Assembly: GCA_947479475.1 (NCBI GenBank)
Contig: CANJZW010000032.1
Location: 1 to 47,908 of the forward strand
Reading direction: 5' to 3'
DNA length: 47,908 bases
DNA from: Chthoniobacteraceae bacterium
GTDB taxonomy: Bacteria; Verrucomicrobiota; Verrucomicrobiia; Chthoniobacterales; Chthoniobacteraceae
Shown: positions 10,562 through 18,565 of the stretch, one piece after another
Layout: the number at the start of each line of letters is the position of its first letter
How positions within the stretch are numbered: the first letter of the stretch is position 1
Translations under genes and position numbers: made by a program
Notes under the pieces: model-generated
Seen by the model: the letters and a program-made list of their open reading frames with translations, nothing else
Told to the model about the DNA's origin: nothing
Databases searched by the model: none

Positions 10562-12274
10562 TCACTCCTTTGGAAGGTTCCAAAATGTTCCTGCAATGAA
10601 ACAGTTCGATCCGCCGGTGTTGAAATAATAGACGGTGAAGATGCGCCCGTCGGCGAGCTGTACGGACACGGGATAACCTAGATCTTTGCTGATTACTTTG
10701 GTCGGTTGCCCGTCTGGGGTGCCGCCATCCATGCGGATGACGATTTCATTGTCGATATCCCAGGTTTTGCCGTTATCGCTGCTGAGGCAGGCGCGCACGC
10801 CCCAGGGTTGCCGACGGTAGCTATAGCTCATCAGCAGTCGCCCATCACGTAGACGCAGGAGATGCTGCGGGTAGCCCCAGACGGGGGTTCTGATGATGGG
10901 TTCCCACGTTTTGCCACGATCTGGAGAGCGAATGATCCGGGCGAAACCATCCAAGTCCACGCGAGCGCTGAATATCCAGAACTTGTGCGGCACGACGGCC
11001 ATGAATGGTTCATCGAGCCAAACGTAATTCATCGGCCCTGGCATATAGGCGGTGTAGGATGCGATGCCCGCGGGCTTCCAGGACTTCCCTTGGTCCTTGG
11101 AGCGATACGCCGCATCGGCTTCGAGCCGGATGGGACGCGAACCAACGCGCGTCAGTTCATCCTGCACCACCCGCTTCAGCGCTCCATAAACGATGTGCCC
11201 ATCCTCGTCCTCCACCGCACCATGGGGTCCGAATACAGGCGTAGGTTCCGGCTGGCTCCAAGTCTGTGCGTTGTCTGAGGAAGTGCATAAGCAGTCGCCG
11301 GATGTCAGCAGGACGGTGCCGTTGGACATCTGGAAGATGCTCGGATCGCGGTCGTCGATGTGGGGTCTGTCCAGTGCGGTGACGCGTGGCAGCCAAGTCC
11401 TGCCGCCATCGCTGGAGCGGCTCAGACTTACTTTTCCAGTTGTTTCGTTATTGTGAATCGTTCCTTCACGATAAACGACGGCGAGGTCGCCGTTCTTGAG
11501 CAGTGCCACGCCTGGAAAGGCGAAGTGCTTTCCTTCTTCCCTCACAATGTCCACGTGGTCTGTTGCCACCCAGCGCGTCACCTTGCGGATGCGAAAATCA
11601 GGGGTTGATCCCGGTGCCTGCGAGGTGTTCTCCGGGTCCGTGGCGAGGAATGCTTTGTCTGTGGGCACGAGGCGGAATCCCGAGAGGTAAACAGGCTTCC
11701 CCATGCCGCGAAGGATGATCTTTTTCGCTGTAAGGTTCCACGCGTGGCAGGCCATCACCTCCATCCCAAAATGATGATTTGGAAAGCCCTTCGCGCCCAC
11801 GATTTCGCGTTTGCTGCCGTCTTCCAATTCCAAGGTGAACGCCATTGGCAGAGGGTCCTCTGCCTTAGCTTTAGCACCCTTGGCACCCCCGCCATCGACG
11901 GCATGGACTTCGGCGTAGATATCGTAAAACCCGTCCAAGCCCAGATCTAAAGTGAGATCAGGAGCGCCTGCGCGCCAGTTCAACATTCCAGCGGGCCAGC
12001 GCATCTCGGGCGGTCCATTCGGTGTGCGCAAGAGCCAGCAGTTTTCTTTGACGACATCCGTGCTAATTCTCGATGCGGGCTGAACTTTGCCCGCGGCAAT
12101 CAGATTCCCGATGTTCAAACGAATCTCTTCGGACGGCGAGTAGTCTGAGATCTTGATCTTTTGCAACTCCGGCGTCGGTTTGAAGCCGGCGCCAGTGGCT
12201 CGTGTTTCGGCAGCAGGGAGCGCGGCGAGTGCGGCGAGAAGCAGGGTGACTATGAGGGGGAGGGGGTGTTTCAT
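10562..12274 (-). CDS. Exported sialidase-like BNR/Asp-box beta-propeller protein
   Basis: The ATG at 12274 gives 570 residues beginning MKHPLPLIVTLLLAALAALP, a clean signal peptide; a TTG 48 bases upstream adds only a non-signal extension, so I prefer 12274. After an N-terminal beta domain of about 230 residues come five Asp-box repeats (SxDxGxTW type): RSSDGGRTWLPR, TSSDNAQTWSQ, RSKDQGKSWKPA, RSPDRGKTWEP and LSSDNGKTWDID. These mark a six-bladed sialidase-type propeller. Members act as exo-sialidases or on other acidic sugars, but many verrucomicrobial ones are uncharacterised. It is divergent from the esterase at 12554 with a 279-base shared upstream region. No ribosome binding site is evident. 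Substrate is unknown. Confidence 0.85.
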   Translation of the reverse strand: MKHPLPLIVTLLLAALAALPAAETRATGAGFKPTPELQKIKISDYSPSEEIRLNIGNLIAAGKVQPASRISTDVVKENCWLLRTPNGPPEMRWPAGMLNWRAGAPDLTLDLGLDGFYDIYAEVHAVDGGGAKGAKAKAEDPLPMAFTLELEDGSKREIVGAKGFPNHHFGMEVMACHAWNLTAKKIILRGMGKPVYLSGFRLVPTDKAFLATDPENTSQAPGSTPDFRIRKVTRWVATDHVDIVREEGKHFAFPGVALLKNGDLAVVYREGTIHNNETTGKVSLSRSSDGGRTWLPRVTALDRPHIDDRDPSIFQMSNGTVLLTSGDCLCTSSDNAQTWSQPEPTPVFGPHGAVEDEDGHIVYGALKRVVQDELTRVGSRPIRLEADAAYRSKDQGKSWKPAGIASYTAYMPGPMNYVWLDEPFMAVVPHKFWIFSARVDLDGFARIIRSPDRGKTWEPIIRTPVWGYPQHLLRLRDGRLLMSYSYRRQPWGVRACLSSDNGKTWDIDNEIVIRMDGGTPDGQPTKVISKDLGYPVSVQLADGRIFTVYYFNTGGSNCFIAGTFWNLPKE

Positions 12275-12553
12275 GCAAACGGGGCTGAATCGAGAATTCG
12301 TTTTGTGCCCACATTCCGACAAGTCGCCCGCGCGGTGTCGCGTGTCGTGCCAAAGGGAGACTTGCTTTTTGCGGCACGAAGCAAGGGACGATTTCCCTAT
12401 TCAAGACCGCGTTATGAGCAAAGCCTTAGACCATTGTCACTCTCGAAGGGTTTTCTTTTGGCGCGGGACGCGAAATCCTCGCCGGAATCCTTTTCGTCAT
12501 TGGCATCAAAACCTTGTTCCTTAGCGACTTTGCTAAGAGGGTCTATCCACCCC

Positions 12554-13447
12554 ATGAAACGCGCCGTCCTTGCCTCCCTCGCCGCACTTTCGTTTCTATC
12601 GGCGGCCCCTGAACCACCGGAAACCCTTCCTCCAACTGTCCGTGTGGTGCTATGGCCCGATCAAGCACCCAACGGGGACGGTACTTCTGAGAAGGTCGAC
12701 TTGAATCTCAAAGTGTATCTCCCGCCCGAGGGCAAAGCCAACGGCGCGGCCGTCGTGATTTGTCCCGGCGGTGGCTACATCCGGCACGTTACGGATCGCG
12801 AAGGTTATCCGATTGCCGAGTGGTTCAATGCGCATGGCATTGCCGCGATTATCCTGGAATACCGCTTGCCTGAGGGGCGCTCGCTGGTGCCCCTGCTTGA
12901 TGCTCAGCACGCGATTCGCTTGGTGCGTTTTAGCGCTGTTAAATGGAAGATCGATCCCGATCGCATCGGTATTCTGGGCTTTTCGGCAGGCGGTCACGTG
13001 GCCTCCACTGCAGATACGCACTTCGATCTGGGAAAGCCTGACGCCGCCGATCCGATTGAGAAACAGAGCTGCCGCCCCGATTTCGCAATTCTGGTGTATC
13101 CCGTTGTTACAATGGGCGAGAACAGCCACCAGGGTTCCAGGGCGAAGTTGCTTGGTGCCACTCCCAAGCCCGAACTCGTGCGCCTTTTCTCCAATGAATT
13201 GCAGGTAACCAATAACACGCCGCCCACTTTCCTGACCCATGCCATCGACGACAAGGCAGTGCCACCCAGCAATAGCCAGGATTTCGTGGCTTCGATGAAA
13301 GCCCACAATGTGCCGGTGGAATACCTCGAACTTCCCTCTGGCGGTCACGGCCTCAATGGCTGCAAGGGCCCACTATGGGAGCAATGGAAGAGCGCTTCAT
13401 TGAAGTGGCTTGCCGCTCAAAAATTCATCCCGTCTTGGGATTTGTGA
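12554..13447 (+). CDS. Exported alpha/beta-hydrolase esterase (acetyl-xylan-esterase-like, BD-FAE type)
   Basis: The frame is open further upstream, but the ATG at 12554 gives a signal peptide (MKRAVLASLAALSFLSAAP) and a standard 297-residue esterase. The oxyanion-loop motif CPGGGYIRHV lies near residues 70-79, and the nucleophile elbow GFSAGG puts the serine at 144. THAIDDKAVP carries the likely acid residue, and LPSGGHGLNG the histidine. The closest known activities are deacetylation of xylan or other carbohydrate esters, which fits a neighbourhood of exported glycan-acting proteins. It is transcribed away from the sialidase gene. There is no strong ribosome binding site before the ATG. Confidence 0.85.
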   Translation: MKRAVLASLAALSFLSAAPEPPETLPPTVRVVLWPDQAPNGDGTSEKVDLNLKVYLPPEGKANGAAVVICPGGGYIRHVTDREGYPIAEWFNAHGIAAIILEYRLPEGRSLVPLLDAQHAIRLVRFSAVKWKIDPDRIGILGFSAGGHVASTADTHFDLGKPDAADPIEKQSCRPDFAILVYPVVTMGENSHQGSRAKLLGATPKPELVRLFSNELQVTNNTPPTFLTHAIDDKAVPPSNSQDFVASMKAHNVPVEYLELPSGGHGLNGCKGPLWEQWKSASLKWLAAQKFIPSWDL

Positions 13448-13547
13448 TCCTTGGATGGAGGAAGGTCTTGGTCTTAGCGCGGGTTTAGTTCGGCTGGGCT
13501 GCGGCCTGTGAAAATTTAAGGAGGGTGTTTTCATTGGATGCCTTGAA

Positions 13548-15272
13548 TCAGGGGGTCGGTTTCGGCGGTTGGGGGCCTTTGGCGCCGCCAGCCTTTGGCG
13601 GTTTTTGGCCCGGAGCGGGCGGTGTCTGGCCGGCTTCGCCAGGGCGCGTGTACGTGACGCTCAGATCCGCGGCGGCCAGTGTCTTACCCTGCATGGCGGA
13701 CATGATGGCCTCGTAGTCGACTTTCGCTGCAAACTGTCCCACTTCAAGAGGTGCAGACAGCGCGAACAGGCTCAGGATATAGGTTTTTGCTCCGGGCCCC
13801 TTGGAGTGGGGCGGTTCGTAGCCGAGTTGCCCGCGGAAACTGCTCCCTAGGGTCCCGATGTTTTTGCTGTTTTTGGGCAAAGATTGTGTGGATGCGGGGA
13901 TGTTGTAGAGAATCCAGTACCATTTGGTTTTCCCCTCGGGATCCAGATGATGCATCACAAGGGTGTAGCTTTTGGTTCCAGTCGGAGCGCCTGTCCATTC
14001 CAGAGGCAGGGTTGAACCGTGGCCGTCCCCTGTGTATTCGGCGGGCAGCGGGCCACCCTCTTTAACCTCAGGACTGCGCAAGAAAAACGTGGCGGAACGG
14101 GGCGCGGCAGCGGCGGGAGGACGTACCGAGGGAGCGGACGGTGAAGCATTACCGGGGCCGGGCTCAGGACTGGGCGGGCGTTCCGGGGAGGGAGGGCGAT
14201 CGTTATTTGGGGCGCGGTTGGAAGGTGGGCCGCCGACTTGTCCGCCACCGCCCTGTCGGGGGGAGTAGGTTTGGCGGGAGGTTCCGTCTTTGCCGTTTTG
14301 GAATTCAAAGGTTGTGCTGCCGTCTGCGTTCACGGCGTACAACACGGCGCGTTTTTCGGCATTGATCTCATAGGTGAGTTTAAAGAGGTTGCTGCCGTTT
14401 GAATCAAAGCCTGTGATTTTGGCCCCGCGCAGGCCCGTCAGCGCTTCCCTCACGGGTTGCGCGCGAGGTTGGGGATCGACTTGGCCGTCTTTTTCGGTGA
14501 CCTGTCCGTGGAATCCGCCGTTGACGTAGGGATATTTGGTTGAGGCATGGTAGTGGTAGGCGATTCCGGGCAAGGAGTGACCGTTGAAGAGATCCAGTCC
14601 GGTGGGTTTCGCGCCATCGGCCTCTGTGAGCCCGAGGATGGGGTAACCGTCCAAGGCGTAGGCAATGGGGCGTCCTGCGCCCACGGTGCTTTGCAGGTGG
14701 AGAGGTGCCGCGTGGTAGTGGTAATCATCAGCGCGTCCGCAGTGCCCCCCCCACTGGTCCAGTTCGCCGATTTCGGCCGACACTTCGCCCCGGTTGTTTT
14801 GTGGGTTGAAGATGGGAATGCCGTTAGCGGCGAGAGCCACCGCGCCCCTCAGAAAACGGCCCTTAATGGAAAGTGGTTCGGCGGCGGGGACTGGTTGTAG
14901 TGGCAGGCGCCAGGCGTTGTCTCGCGAGTATTTTTGGGGCAGGGGGACCTGTTGCTGCCAACTGGTGATGCCGACCATCATCGAGTGCGCTGGCATCCCG
15001 TTGTTCTCAACGTACAAAAACTTTTCGTCCCAACGAAGTGCGACCTGGGGCGAGAATCTTTCGAAAACTGCAGCCTGTGATGGGCGCCTGGAATCTTGCG
15101 AGGCAGGGCGGGGCGGTTGAACCGCCTGGGCAAGAAACCACTCCGGAGCAAGAAACTGTTCCGGCGCGTTGAGCTTTAGATTTGGGTGGTGGAGCGTTTC
15201 AAAACTTGAGCCATCGTGGGCGAGCAGCAACGAAGGGAGGCCCAGCAGCAGAGTTAGAAAGAAGGACTTCAT
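13548..15272 (-). CDS. Exported YHYH-domain protein fused to a PEBP (YbhB/YbcL-type) domain
   Basis: The ATG at 15272 gives 574 residues and the signal peptide MKSFFLTLLLGLPSLLLAHD; an ATG seven codons upstream is also possible. The N-terminal half is a YHYH domain: GGHCGRADDYHYHAAPLHL and later AYHYHASTKYPY carry the two name-giving motifs, with ALDGYPILGLTEADG between them. A low-complexity Pro/Gly/Ser-rich linker of about 60 residues follows. The last 170 residues are a phosphatidylethanolamine-binding-protein fold (PLPAEYTGDGHGSTLPLEW, LVMHHLDPEGKTKWYWILY, RGQLGYEPPHSKGPGA). YHYH domains are suspected metal-binding extracellular modules; bacterial PEBPs bind small ligands. The joint function is unknown. 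The protein ends in a second Pro/Lys/Gly-rich tail. Confidence 0.85.
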   Translation of the reverse strand: MKSFFLTLLLGLPSLLLAHDGSSFETLHHPNLKLNAPEQFLAPEWFLAQAVQPPRPASQDSRRPSQAAVFERFSPQVALRWDEKFLYVENNGMPAHSMMVGITSWQQQVPLPQKYSRDNAWRLPLQPVPAAEPLSIKGRFLRGAVALAANGIPIFNPQNNRGEVSAEIGELDQWGGHCGRADDYHYHAAPLHLQSTVGAGRPIAYALDGYPILGLTEADGAKPTGLDLFNGHSLPGIAYHYHASTKYPYVNGGFHGQVTEKDGQVDPQPRAQPVREALTGLRGAKITGFDSNGSNLFKLTYEINAEKRAVLYAVNADGSTTFEFQNGKDGTSRQTYSPRQGGGGQVGGPPSNRAPNNDRPPSPERPPSPEPGPGNASPSAPSVRPPAAAAPRSATFFLRSPEVKEGGPLPAEYTGDGHGSTLPLEWTGAPTGTKSYTLVMHHLDPEGKTKWYWILYNIPASTQSLPKNSKNIGTLGSSFRGQLGYEPPHSKGPGAKTYILSLFALSAPLEVGQFAAKVDYEAIMSAMQGKTLAAADLSVTYTRPGEAGQTPPAPGQKPPKAGGAKGPQPPKPTP

Positions 15273-15860
15273 GGGGAAACGGGTGGACAGCATCACTAAA
15301 CTATTCGCAGAGTTCTGTAATGGATTTGTAGAGAGACGAATCTCTAATTGTTAGCGGATGGTAAACGGTGACAAGTGCCCTCGGGTGAAAGGCACGTGGC
15401 GAGCTCTGCTATTGGAAAGTTGCGCGTCCAAGGGAATTAATACCCGGTCGGCAAACAGCCCGGAGGGAAGTTCACCGGTTTGTTGGGAACGACTTTTTTT
15501 TTGCGTTTAATAAAGCAGGAATGACTTTTTCCACTCGGTGGACCACCGCCTCGGTTGAGTAAATCGGGTAATTTTGCGTTGAGCGTGATTGAAAGCCTTA
15601 GGGCTCTCATTTTTCGGCCGCCGTTTACAGGCGGAGATTCGCCCGAACTCTGCAGTTGATTGGCTCACGACGTGGAGACATTGCTTCCATCGCCAACGCG
15701 GAGAGCAAAGAATTCCAGCCCTCCAAGCGGGAGGCTTTTTCTCGGCTCTTATCTTTCTGTGTGTCTTTGAATAGCCGAAGCGGAGGAAGCTTCGGCTTGT
15801 GCGCGCGCATTCGCTGGGCACCTTTTGCCGGATGTCAATCCCACCAAACGGGAACAAGCC
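15273..15860. other. Gene-poor stretch with two hairpins
   Basis: No convincing gene. Short open frames here lack a start signal or any recognisable motif. A perfect nine-base inverted repeat, AGCCGAAGC (15773-15781) and GCTTCGGCT (15789-15797) with a seven-base loop, lies 64 bases beyond the end of the next minus-strand gene and may help end its transcript, although no T run follows on that strand. A second hairpin, CCTCC (15720-15724) with GGAGG (15730-15734), is followed by CTTTTT on the plus strand, but no plus-strand gene precedes it. Confidence 0.5.
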
Positions 15861-17600
15861 TTAGTTCTTTCCGGCCGGGGTCCACTTAAAGTCTGCGAAG
15901 AGCACCTTGGTCAAATCTGAACCTGGTTTGGGCAGGAAGGAGACCTCGCCCACTTCCGCCCAGTCCTTGAGGGGCTTTTGACTGAAGCGCCCCGTCAGAC
16001 GTGCCGCCGGAACCACCATCTCCTGCCACTCGTCGGAGGCGGTGATCTCAATCTCGGCGGAATGGTAGTTTGTGGCATTGAGGAGCACCACCTGCGGCTC
16101 GGTGCAATAAAACTTGAAGCTCAGACTGCTGTTGGCGGGAGCCTTCCATTTCGGGTCGTGGAGTTGCTCCGTGCCGGAGCCTCGCTGGTTGTTAGTGGAG
16201 CGGAAGCCCTTAATGCCCTTCGGTCCCTCCAGCTCCGCGATGTTCGTCCACAGGCCGTAGCCGCTTTCCGAGATTGCATTTGAAGCCTTGTCCGTGGCAT
16301 TTGCCTTTCCCAGCCGCGAGGGAATGGCCGCTACAAAGTCGCTGGAACGCACCACGGTCGATTCGTAGGTGATATTGGCGTAGGCAAAGAGGTAGTCCTC
16401 CACGTTGAGCACGGGCAGCTTTCCAATCCATTGTCCGCCGGTTTGCACGCCCAGTGCATCGCGCCAGGATCGGGCGAAGCTGCAGGGGTTTTTGAGCGCA
16501 TAAAACATTTCGACTTTGCGCACCTGTCCCGCCGATGCCGGCTCGAGCACCAGCTCTGGGACCCCGTCCGCATCCAGCCGTATCTGGGCCTTTGGATGCG
16601 CCGGCCAGGGCACCTCGGTCCCACGCACATACTTTGCCAGCCAAAGCTTTGTGTCCTGCTCCACTTTTTCGGTGTCGTGATGGCCACGTGCCTGAATTGC
16701 AAACGACCACGGCACGCCAGGCTTGAACTTTTTAAAGCTTTCCAGTCCGCGTTCGTGCCCGCCGTGGTGGTCGTTGGAGCCGTTGAGGAACAGGGTGGCG
16801 GCTGTGATGTCGGGTACGTGTGCCTCCGGAGCCACGGAGCGGAGGTAGATTTCTTCGCCGGGCGTTTTTGGCGGCTCCGCTGCAGGGACGCTGTACATCC
16901 ACACCTGCCGGCTCCGGTAGTAGTCATTGTAGCCGATGCCAAAGTGCGGTACGACCGCCCTTACCCTCGGGTCGGTTGCCAGGTTCCACATCAGCGTCCC
17001 GCCGTAAGAATAGCCGATTGCGCCGAGGCGCGAGCGGTCGACTTCCTTTTGCTGTTCCAGATAGCTCAGCACGCGCCGCTGGATTGCGTACCAAAGATAG
17101 TCGGAGGTTTGTTTTGCGTCTGTGATGTCCTTGCCATCCGCCGTTGTAGTGTTTACCGGGCCGGCAACTTTGCGGTCCATGTTCCCGTGGCGGAGGCTTT
17201 CGGGATACTTGGTGTAATGCGGCCGCTCGCCGGTTTTACCGCAGTAATCGTGGGCAAGCACAGCCCAGCCCTCCTCGACAAAGTCCTTGCCGATGCCCGG
17301 CGCGCCCATCCAGCCGTGGACGTTGAGCAGGCCCGGCGCAAGTTTTGCGCCCTCCTTGACGCTGTACTTGCAATAGACTCGGATCTCTTCTCCGCGTACG
17401 TAGGCGCTGATGTAGCTCTCTCGATTGAGAATGCCGTCCCGGGTCTCCTGTTTGATGATTTCTTCCTTAAAACCGCCCTTGTTGGGGTCGTACTCTTTCC
17501 AGAGTTCCTCGGGCGTCGGAGAAGTTGCCCCCGGGAGCTCCTGGATTGGGCAAAGCAGCAGGGCCGAGAGGAACAGGAAGGCGGTGTCTCTTTGAGTCAT
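15861..17600 (-). CDS. Large exported alpha/beta hydrolase (dienelactone-hydrolase/acetyl-xylan-esterase-like) with a C-terminal beta domain
   Basis: The ATG at 17600 gives 579 residues and a signal peptide (MTQRDTAFLFLSALLLCPI); a longer open frame upstream adds 32 residues without signal character. The nucleophile elbow GYSYGG places the serine at about residue 198. PGLLNVHGWMG supplies the oxyanion region, TLFLNGSNDHHGGHE the acid region, and IQARGHHDTEK the likely histidine. The last 230 residues are beta-rich and resemble a jelly-roll added to secreted esterases and peptidases (NYHSAEIEITASDEWQEMVV). Related families include acetyl-xylan esterase, X-Pro dipeptidyl peptidase-like and dienelactone hydrolases, so an ester or amide on a carbohydrate is a guess. 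It stands alone, with no operon partner. Confidence 0.8.
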   Translation of the reverse strand: MTQRDTAFLFLSALLLCPIQELPGATSPTPEELWKEYDPNKGGFKEEIIKQETRDGILNRESYISAYVRGEEIRVYCKYSVKEGAKLAPGLLNVHGWMGAPGIGKDFVEEGWAVLAHDYCGKTGERPHYTKYPESLRHGNMDRKVAGPVNTTTADGKDITDAKQTSDYLWYAIQRRVLSYLEQQKEVDRSRLGAIGYSYGGTLMWNLATDPRVRAVVPHFGIGYNDYYRSRQVWMYSVPAAEPPKTPGEEIYLRSVAPEAHVPDITAATLFLNGSNDHHGGHERGLESFKKFKPGVPWSFAIQARGHHDTEKVEQDTKLWLAKYVRGTEVPWPAHPKAQIRLDADGVPELVLEPASAGQVRKVEMFYALKNPCSFARSWRDALGVQTGGQWIGKLPVLNVEDYLFAYANITYESTVVRSSDFVAAIPSRLGKANATDKASNAISESGYGLWTNIAELEGPKGIKGFRSTNNQRGSGTEQLHDPKWKAPANSSLSFKFYCTEPQVVLLNATNYHSAEIEITASDEWQEMVVPAARLTGRFSQKPLKDWAEVGEVSFLPKPGSDLTKVLFADFKWTPAGKN

Positions 17601-18110
17601 ATTTTTTGGAGGGTGGGGTGGGAGTGATCCCCGGGGGCAAAAGGTTGTTTCTGGAAGGAACCCAGACACTAGGGCTTGTTCACGGCGGATCTCCATGCTT
17701 TTTCCATGTTCCTCATGGAACGGGCATTAATCCATAGATAAAAAATCCTCTTGGAGTTGTCCGTGGAGCCGGGTTGGGCTCAGTCGCGGCAGGGTTACTT
17801 TTCAATCGGAGGGATCTATCGCGACTACACCGCGGTGAACAATATCTGCCACATTCTGGGTTGGTACCGCGGCCGTAGTGGCGAAATTGCGTGGGAGGCG
17901 TCCGGGATTGGCGCTGGTGTCGCCTTTAAGATCACGAGGATCCTTCGTTGCGTAAGAAAACCTGTTTTGAGAGGCAATCAAGTCAATGATAGTAAATAAG
18001 TTATGTCTAAGAAAGAGGAGAGGCCGGGAGCCGCGTGGAATGTGGAAACAAAAAAACCCACGCGCCCGATTTTGCATTCAAGAGGTGGCTTGTCTTTCGG
18101 CTGTATGCGA
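17601..18110. other. Intergenic stretch before the BlaI/M56 operon
   Basis: No gene I can support. An open frame at 17751-17999 (+) begins with TTG and has some protein-like character (FSIGGIYRDYTAVNNI), but no recognised domain, no ribosome binding site and no partner; it could be a gene relic. The last part before 18112 is the promoter region of the BlaI gene. Confidence 0.4.
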
Positions 18111-18111
18111 C

Positions 18112-18129
18112 ATGCTAAATTTTTAGCAT
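18112..18129 (+). promoter_or_regulatory. BlaI-type operator 1
   Basis: The sequence ATGCTAAATTTTTAGCAT is a palindrome with eight-base arms ATGCTAAA and TTTAGCAT around a TT centre. It lies 41 bases upstream of the BlaI-family start codon. BlaI/MecI-type repressors bind dyads of this size and position. The second copy (18155-18172) is its exact reverse complement. Centre-to-centre distance is 43 bases, about four helical turns. Confidence 0.7.
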
Positions 18130-18154
18130 TCTTTTATTGCCGCTCGTGCGAATG

Positions 18155-18172
18155 ATGCTAAAAATTTAGCAT
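18155..18172 (+). promoter_or_regulatory. BlaI-type operator 2, overlapping the repressor start codon
   Basis: ATGCTAAAAATTTAGCAT has the same eight-base arms as operator 1 with an AA centre, making it the exact reverse complement of that site. Its last two bases are the A and T of the BlaI start codon at 18171. The repressor would therefore cover the transcription or translation start region of its own gene, and no Shine-Dalgarno sequence fits in this space. Confidence 0.7.
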
Positions 18173-18560
18173 GTTTCCAAAATTGTCGCATAATCTCAGT
18201 CGTCGTGAGCGCCAGATCATGGACGTCATCTATGCACGCGGCTCCGCCACGGCGGCGGAAGTCGGCGAGGCGCTGCCTGATCCGCCGAGTTATTCTTCAG
18301 TTCGCGCGCTGCTTCGGATTCTTGAAGAAAAGGGCCACCTGCGGCACCGGGAGGATGGGCCGCGCTATATTTTTCTTCCGACGGAACCGCGGGAAGAGGC
18401 AAGCCGTTCGGCCCTGAAGCGAGTCGTTCAGACGTTCTTCGACGGTTCGCTCGCCAATGCGGTTGCTGCGCTCGTCGATGTCGGGGACGGCAAACTCGCG
18501 CCCGGCGAATTGAAGCGGATCGAAGCGATTATCAAGGCGGCCAAATCCAAGTCGAAATAA
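18171..18560 (+). CDS. BlaI/MecI/CopY-family winged-helix repressor
   Basis: A 129-residue protein of normal family length. The winged helix spans about residues 7-72: LSRRERQIMDVIYARGSATA, AAEVGEALPDPPSYSSVRAL (recognition helix region) and LEEKGHLRHREDGPRYIF (wing). The C-terminal helical part is the dimer region that BlaR1-type proteases inactivate in the known beta-lactam systems. It is followed after five bases by an M56 protease gene, the standard BlaI-BlaR1 order. Two palindromic operators upstream indicate autoregulation of the pair. There is no beta-lactamase in view, so the signal and targets are unknown. ATG 18171 is chosen because it gives the family N-terminus; the next in-frame ATG would remove part of the first helix. 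Confidence 0.92.
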   Translation: MFPKLSHNLSRRERQIMDVIYARGSATAAEVGEALPDPPSYSSVRALLRILEEKGHLRHREDGPRYIFLPTEPREEASRSALKRVVQTFFDGSLANAVAALVDVGDGKLAPGELKRIEAIIKAAKSKSK

Positions 18561-18565
18561 CTTCT

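Noticed and set aside
12161..12553. N-terminal extension of the esterase frame
   Set aside because: The sequence before the ATG at 12554 overlaps the divergent sialidase start, has no protein-like motif, and would bury the signal peptide.
15589..15889. Two overlapping plus-strand open frames with short hydrophobic ends
   Set aside because: No start signal, no domain and no conserved pattern; more likely chance frames in intergenic DNA.
16431..17627. A 398-residue open frame on the plus strand
   Set aside because: It is antisense to the alpha/beta hydrolase gene, which has a signal peptide and a catalytic serine motif; the plus-strand frame has neither.
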